DNA from: an uncultured Duncaniella sp.
Lineage (GTDB): Bacteria; Bacteroidota; Bacteroidia; Bacteroidales; Muribaculaceae
NCBI GenBank assembly: GCA_910576785.1
Contig: CAJTJG010000002.1
Location: 142,071 to 206,070 of the forward strand
Length of the DNA stretch: 64,000 bases
Direction of reading: 5' to 3'
Made by a program: the position numbers and the translations under genes. Every line of letters starts with the position of its first letter. Within the stretch, counting starts at the first letter, position 1. The notes under the pieces were generated by a model. It ran no database searches and was not told the origin of the DNA. It saw only the letters and a program-made list of their open reading frames with translations. This document shows, piece by piece, positions 60,465 through 64,000 of the stretch.

Positions 60465-60781
60465 TGGCAGAGTACCAAATCAATAAGGGAATAGGCAGGA
60501 CGGTGGAATACAAGGGGCTGAAAGCGCAATACCTGTTTATTTTCGCCGGTGGTCTGATAGCCGATTTCATAATTTTCGTGGTGATGTATATGTGCGGTCT
60601 GCCGCAATGGTTCTGTATCTCCTTCGGTGCTGTCAGCGCGTCAATTCTTGTCTGGTACACATTCCACCTCAACGGCAAATATGGTCAATACGGACTTATG
60701 AAACTGACCTCGGTAAAGTACCGCCCCCGCTACATCATCAACCGATTGCGTATAACACGACTAATAAAAGGAAGAAAATGA
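60464..60781 (+). CDS. traF: DUF4133 family conjugation protein TraF
   Basis: A 105-residue protein started at the ATG in TAATG at 60464. EYQINKGIGRTVEYKGLKAQ opens it, as in DUF4133, followed by two membrane helices (about 25-47 and 50-68) and a basic end. It resembles VirB3-type proteins in size and in its place before the VirB4-like ATPase. It overlaps traG by four bases. Confidence 0.88.
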   Translation: MAEYQINKGIGRTVEYKGLKAQYLFIFAGGLIADFIIFVVMYMCGLPQWFCISFGAVSASILVWYTFHLNGKYGQYGLMKLTSVKYRPRYIINRLRITRLIKGRK

Positions 60782-63279
60782 GGAATACACTTAAAGCAAC
60801 GACCCTCGAAAGCAAGCTGCCCCTGTTGGCGGTTGAACACGGTTGCATCATCTCAAAGGACGCGGACATTACCGTGGCCTTTGAGGTGGGCCTCCCGGAA
60901 CTGTTCACGGTCACAAGTCAGGAGTATGAGGCTATGCACGCCGCTTGGTGCAAGGCGATAAAGGTGCTGCCGCATTTCTCCGTGGTGCATAAGCAGGACT
61001 GGTTCATGGCTGAGAACTATAAGCCCGAATTGCAGAAAGATGACCTTTCATTTTTAGACAGGTCGTTTGAACGCCATTTCAATGAGCGTCCGTATCTCGC
61101 TCACAAGTGCTACCTGTTCCTGACAAAGACAACAAAGGAGCGTATGCGTCAGCAGAGCAATTTCTCAACTCTCTGCCGTGGGCGTATCACTCCGAAGGAG
61201 CTGAACCACGAGATGGTTGTCAAGTTCATGGAGAGCGTCGAGCAGTTCGAGAGGATCATCAACGACACCGGCTATATCAAGTTACGCCGCCTCAGCGATG
61301 ATGAGATTGTCGGCACTGAAACAACCTCCGGCATAATCGAAAGGTATATGTCACTCTCTATGGGCAATGTAAATTGCCTTGAAGATATTGACCTGTCGGC
61401 AAAGGAAATGCGCATCGGCGATAAGATGCTGTGCCTGCACACCCTCTCCGACACCGACGACCTGCCCGGCAAAGTCAGCACCGACAACCGATATGAGCGG
61501 TTATCGACTGACCGCTCGGATTGTAGGTTGAGTTTTGCCTCTCCCGTCGGCTTGCTCTTGCCGTGCAACCACATCTACAACCAGTATGTACTGATTGACG
61601 ACCACGATGAGAACCTCGCCCGTTTTGAGAAAACGGCACGCAACATGAACTCACTTTCAAAGTACAGCCGCAGCAACGCTATCAACAAGGAGTGGATTGA
61701 CCGCTATCTTAATGAGGCACATTCTTACAGTCTGACCTCGGTACGCTGTCACTGCAACATCATGGCGTGGAGCGACGATGCCGAGGAGCTGCGACGGATC
61801 AAGAACGATGTCGGCGGACAGCTCGCCACTATGGGCTGTATGCCGAGGCACAACACCATCGACTGCCCGACACTGTTCTGGGTGGCGATGCCCGGCAACG
61901 AGGCTGATTTTCCTGCCGAGGAAAGTTTTTACACCTTCATCGAACCTGCCGTGTGCTTCTTCACTGCCGAAACCAACTACCGCAGTAGCCTTTCCCCATT
62001 CGGCATAAAGATGGTTGACCGTCTTACAGGTAAGCCCGTTCACTTGGATATTTCCGATGAACCTATGAAGCGTGGCATAACCACCAACCGAAACAAGTTC
62101 ATACTTGGCCCGTCGGGTAGCGGAAAGTCATTCTTCACAAACCACTTGGTGCGCCAATACTACGAGCAAGGAACCCATGTGCTGCTTATTGATACCGGCA
62201 ATTCATACGAAGGATTGTGCAACCTGATCCACAATCGCACCCACGGCGAGGATGGCATATATTACACCTACACCGAGGAAAAACCGATTTCATTCAATCC
62301 GTTTTTCACTGATGACGGGGTGTTCGACGTGGAGAAAAAGGACAGCATCAAGACACTGCTACTGACGCTGTGGAAGTCGGAGGACGACCGCATAAGCAAG
62401 ACCGAAAGCGGCGAACTTGGCTCGGCACTCTCCATGTTCCTTGACAAGATGCGTCAAAACAAGGAGATTGTTCCATGCTTCAACTCTTTCTATGAGTTCA
62501 TGCGCGATGATTACCGTGCGGAAATGGCAAACCGTCCAATCCCCATTTACAAACAGGATTTCGACATCGATAATTTCCTGACGACACTGCGCCAATATTA
62601 CCACGGCGGACGCTTTGACTTCCTGCTCAACTCTAAGGAGAACATCGACCTGCTAAACAAGAGGTTTGTTGTATTCGAGATTGACGCCGTGAAGGATAAC
62701 AAGGAATTGTTCCCCATTGTGACAATCATCATCATGGAAGCCTTCATCAACAAGATGCGCCGGTTGAAAGGTGTCCGCAAGATGCTAATATGCGAGGAGG
62801 CTTGGAAAGCGTTGTCAACGGCTAACATGGCTGAGTATATGCGCTATATGTTCAAGACCGTCCGAAAATATTTCGGCGAGGCTGTGGTTGTGACGCAGGA
62901 GGTTGACGACATAATTTCGTCGCCGATTGTCAAGGAAACAATCATCAACAACTCCGACTGTAAAATTCTGCTCGACCAACGCAAGTACATGAACCGCTTT
63001 GACCAGATACAGGAGCTGCTCGGATTGACCGACAAGGAGAAGGCACAGATACTCTCAATCAACATGGCGAACAACCCGAACCGACTTTACAAAGAGGTAT
63101 GGATCGGATTAGGCGGAACACAATCAGCCGTCTATGCTACCGAGGTATCGCCGGAGGAATATCTCTGCTACACAACCGAGGAAACGGAGAAGATACAGGT
63201 ACTCAACCGCGCTGCCCAACTTGGTGGGGATATTGAGATGGCTATCCGACAATTAGCGTCTGAAAGGCGCGACAATTAA
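60778..63279 (+). CDS. traG: VirB4-like conjugation ATPase TraG
   Basis: An 833-residue ATPase, started at the ATG at 60778 within the overlap. The N-terminal 400 residues contain the VirB4 family segments (HEVVVHKQDWFM-type start seen as FSVVHKQDWFM, FLTKTTKERMRQQSNF). The C-terminal domain has Walker A LGPSGSGKSFFTNHL near 443 and Walker B KMLICEEAWKAL near 670, followed by VVTQEVDDIISS. It powers the mating channel at the inner membrane. The longer upstream frame only overlaps traF. Confidence 0.94.
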   Translation: MRNTLKATTLESKLPLLAVEHGCIISKDADITVAFEVGLPELFTVTSQEYEAMHAAWCKAIKVLPHFSVVHKQDWFMAENYKPELQKDDLSFLDRSFERHFNERPYLAHKCYLFLTKTTKERMRQQSNFSTLCRGRITPKELNHEMVVKFMESVEQFERIINDTGYIKLRRLSDDEIVGTETTSGIIERYMSLSMGNVNCLEDIDLSAKEMRIGDKMLCLHTLSDTDDLPGKVSTDNRYERLSTDRSDCRLSFASPVGLLLPCNHIYNQYVLIDDHDENLARFEKTARNMNSLSKYSRSNAINKEWIDRYLNEAHSYSLTSVRCHCNIMAWSDDAEELRRIKNDVGGQLATMGCMPRHNTIDCPTLFWVAMPGNEADFPAEESFYTFIEPAVCFFTAETNYRSSLSPFGIKMVDRLTGKPVHLDISDEPMKRGITTNRNKFILGPSGSGKSFFTNHLVRQYYEQGTHVLLIDTGNSYEGLCNLIHNRTHGEDGIYYTYTEEKPISFNPFFTDDGVFDVEKKDSIKTLLLTLWKSEDDRISKTESGELGSALSMFLDKMRQNKEIVPCFNSFYEFMRDDYRAEMANRPIPIYKQDFDIDNFLTTLRQYYHGGRFDFLLNSKENIDLLNKRFVVFEIDAVKDNKELFPIVTIIIMEAFINKMRRLKGVRKMLICEEAWKALSTANMAEYMRYMFKTVRKYFGEAVVVTQEVDDIISSPIVKETIINNSDCKILLDQRKYMNRFDQIQELLGLTDKEKAQILSINMANNPNRLYKEVWIGLGGTQSAVYATEVSPEEYLCYTTEETEKIQVLNRAAQLGGDIEMAIRQLASERRDN

Positions 63280-63300
63280 GAACCACAAATCAGATTATGT

Positions 63301-63435
63301 ATGAAATTTTCAAGAGTCGTGGCAAATGTTGCGTTAGGAATTGTCATTGCCCTCGCGGGCCTCCTGATGATAGCTCTCAGACTACTGATATTTACCGCAA
63401 AACTAATCGTGGGCATGGCTCACAAAATCAGATAA
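63301..63435 (+). CDS. 44-residue single-helix membrane protein between traG and traI
   Basis: A short frame with ATG at 63301 encodes KFSRVVANVALGIVIALAGL followed by a second hydrophobic stretch LMIALRLLIFTAKLIVGMA and a basic end. It lies 21 bases after traG, in the traH place, and has the GC content and codon style of its neighbours. It may be a small channel subunit; too short for firm recognition. Confidence 0.55.
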   Translation: MKFSRVVANVALGIVIALAGLLMIALRLLIFTAKLIVGMAHKIR

Positions 63436-63436
63436 C

Positions 63437-63448
63437 CCACTAATCCAA
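63437..63448 (+). repeat. ICE leader motif CCACTAATCCAA before traI
   Basis: It ends 8 bases before the ATG at 63457, the same distance as at the integrase and first HTH genes. Confidence 0.6.
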
Positions 63449-63456
63449 AGTTATAG

Positions 63457-64000
63457 ATGAAACAAATAAAAATTATAATTCCGCTTATCGCTCTTTGCCT
63501 GTTCCTCGGAACCGGCAGGGCGAAAGCACAGTGGACAGTCATAGATCCGTCCAACATTGCCCAAAGCATTGTCAACTCGTCAAAGTCGCTGGTGCAGGAG
63601 TCAACCACCGCTAAAAATATGGTATCGAATTTTCAGGAAACTGTGAAGATCTACCAGCAGGCAAAGAAATATTATGATGCACTGCAAGCGGTCAACAACC
63701 TCGTCCGTGATGCCCGCAAGGTGCAGCAGACAGTCCTGATGCTCGGCGACATATCCGGCTACTATGTGAACAACTACAAGAAGATGCTGACCGACCCGAA
63801 CTACACATCGGCTGAACTGTCGGCAATCGCTTCCGGCTACACGAGGATACTCGAAGATGCCACCGGTGTGCTCAATGACCTCAAACAGGTCGTGAACATC
63901 ACGACACTCTCCATGACCGACAAGGACAGAATGGACGTGGTGGACGACTGTTACAACGAGATGAAGCGGCTTAAAAGCCTGACCGCCTACTACACGAACA
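63457..64000 (+). CDS. traI: DUF4141 family conjugation protein TraI (5' part)
   Basis: The frame is open to the window end; 181 residues are visible. A signal peptide (IIIPLIALCLFLGTGRAKAQ) is followed by WTVIDPSNIAQSIVNSSKSL and long helices with coiled-coil character. This is the DUF4141 pattern of TraI in CTnDOT-type elements, which resembles VirB5-like periplasmic proteins. It is preceded by the leader motif. The rest lies outside the window. Confidence 0.88.
   Translation, partial: MKQIKIIIPLIALCLFLGTGRAKAQWTVIDPSNIAQSIVNSSKSLVQESTTAKNMVSNFQETVKIYQQAKKYYDALQAVNNLVRDARKVQQTVLMLGDISGYYVNNYKKMLTDPNYTSAELSAIASGYTRILEDATGVLNDLKQVVNITTLSMTDKDRMDVVDDCYNEMKRLKSLTAYYTN

Overview
The window looks like the chromosome of a gut-type Bacteroidales bacterium. 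The signs are a SusD-type lipoprotein, GH97 and CBM-linked GH77 enzymes, Bacteroidetes promoters (TTG, about 20 nt, TAnnTTTG), GLPGLI and RteC family proteins, and CTnDOT-type Mob/Tra genes. Muribaculaceae is my best guess at family level, but I cannot prove it from the sequence.

Bases 1-12,500 are chromosomal backbone: the end of a susD gene, a SurA/PpiC-like foldase, a 4-alpha-glucanotransferase, a GH97 glycosidase, a TIGR02757 protein, a TlpA-like thiol-disulfide lipoprotein and groES-groEL. A tmRNA gene (ssrA, 12574-12970) follows. An integrative and conjugative element (ICE) starts just past its 3' end and runs off the right edge, so the tmRNA 3' end is the likely integration site.

The left ICE module (13,000-25,000) holds putative integrase arm sites, a tyrosine recombinase, two small HTH proteins, a DUF4099/DUF3945 protein, a degenerate topoisomerase-like protein, a DUF1896 protein and a 2018-residue methylase/MutS-I/SNF2 polyvalent protein. 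The right module (50,400-64,000) holds a degenerate RteB-like regulator with an out-of-frame HTH, a structured RNA, RteC, mobCBA on the minus strand, an oriT-like region, and a ParA-led tra operon as far as traI.

Between these modules, about 25,200-50,350 is a visibly more AT-rich cargo region. Its first part has three near-paralogous TPR/transmembrane/HTH sensor lipoproteins plus a fourth remnant. With them come a radical-SAM activase, two membrane proteins sharing a Cys-rich N-terminus (C-x22-C-x5-C-x3-C-x2-C) that end in TonB_C or carboxypeptidase-regulatory-like domains, and several small membrane proteins. Duplicated and truncated pieces show repeated recombination. Its second part is an outer-membrane cluster: lipocalin-like lipoproteins, a TonB-receptor-like barrel with its GLPGLI partner, a secreted HExxH protein, and three tandem barrel paralogs with near-identical signal peptides.

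The two most interesting signals are the radical-SAM/Cys-motif/TPR-HTH cargo module, and a short motif (AACCACTAAATCCAAG and variants) that lies just upstream of many ICE genes and whose reverse complement sits in a promoter-to-terminator segment at 18339-18435. The latter suggests an antisense small RNA or shared operator coordinating the ICE. All functional assignments rest on reading motifs by eye; no database search was run.
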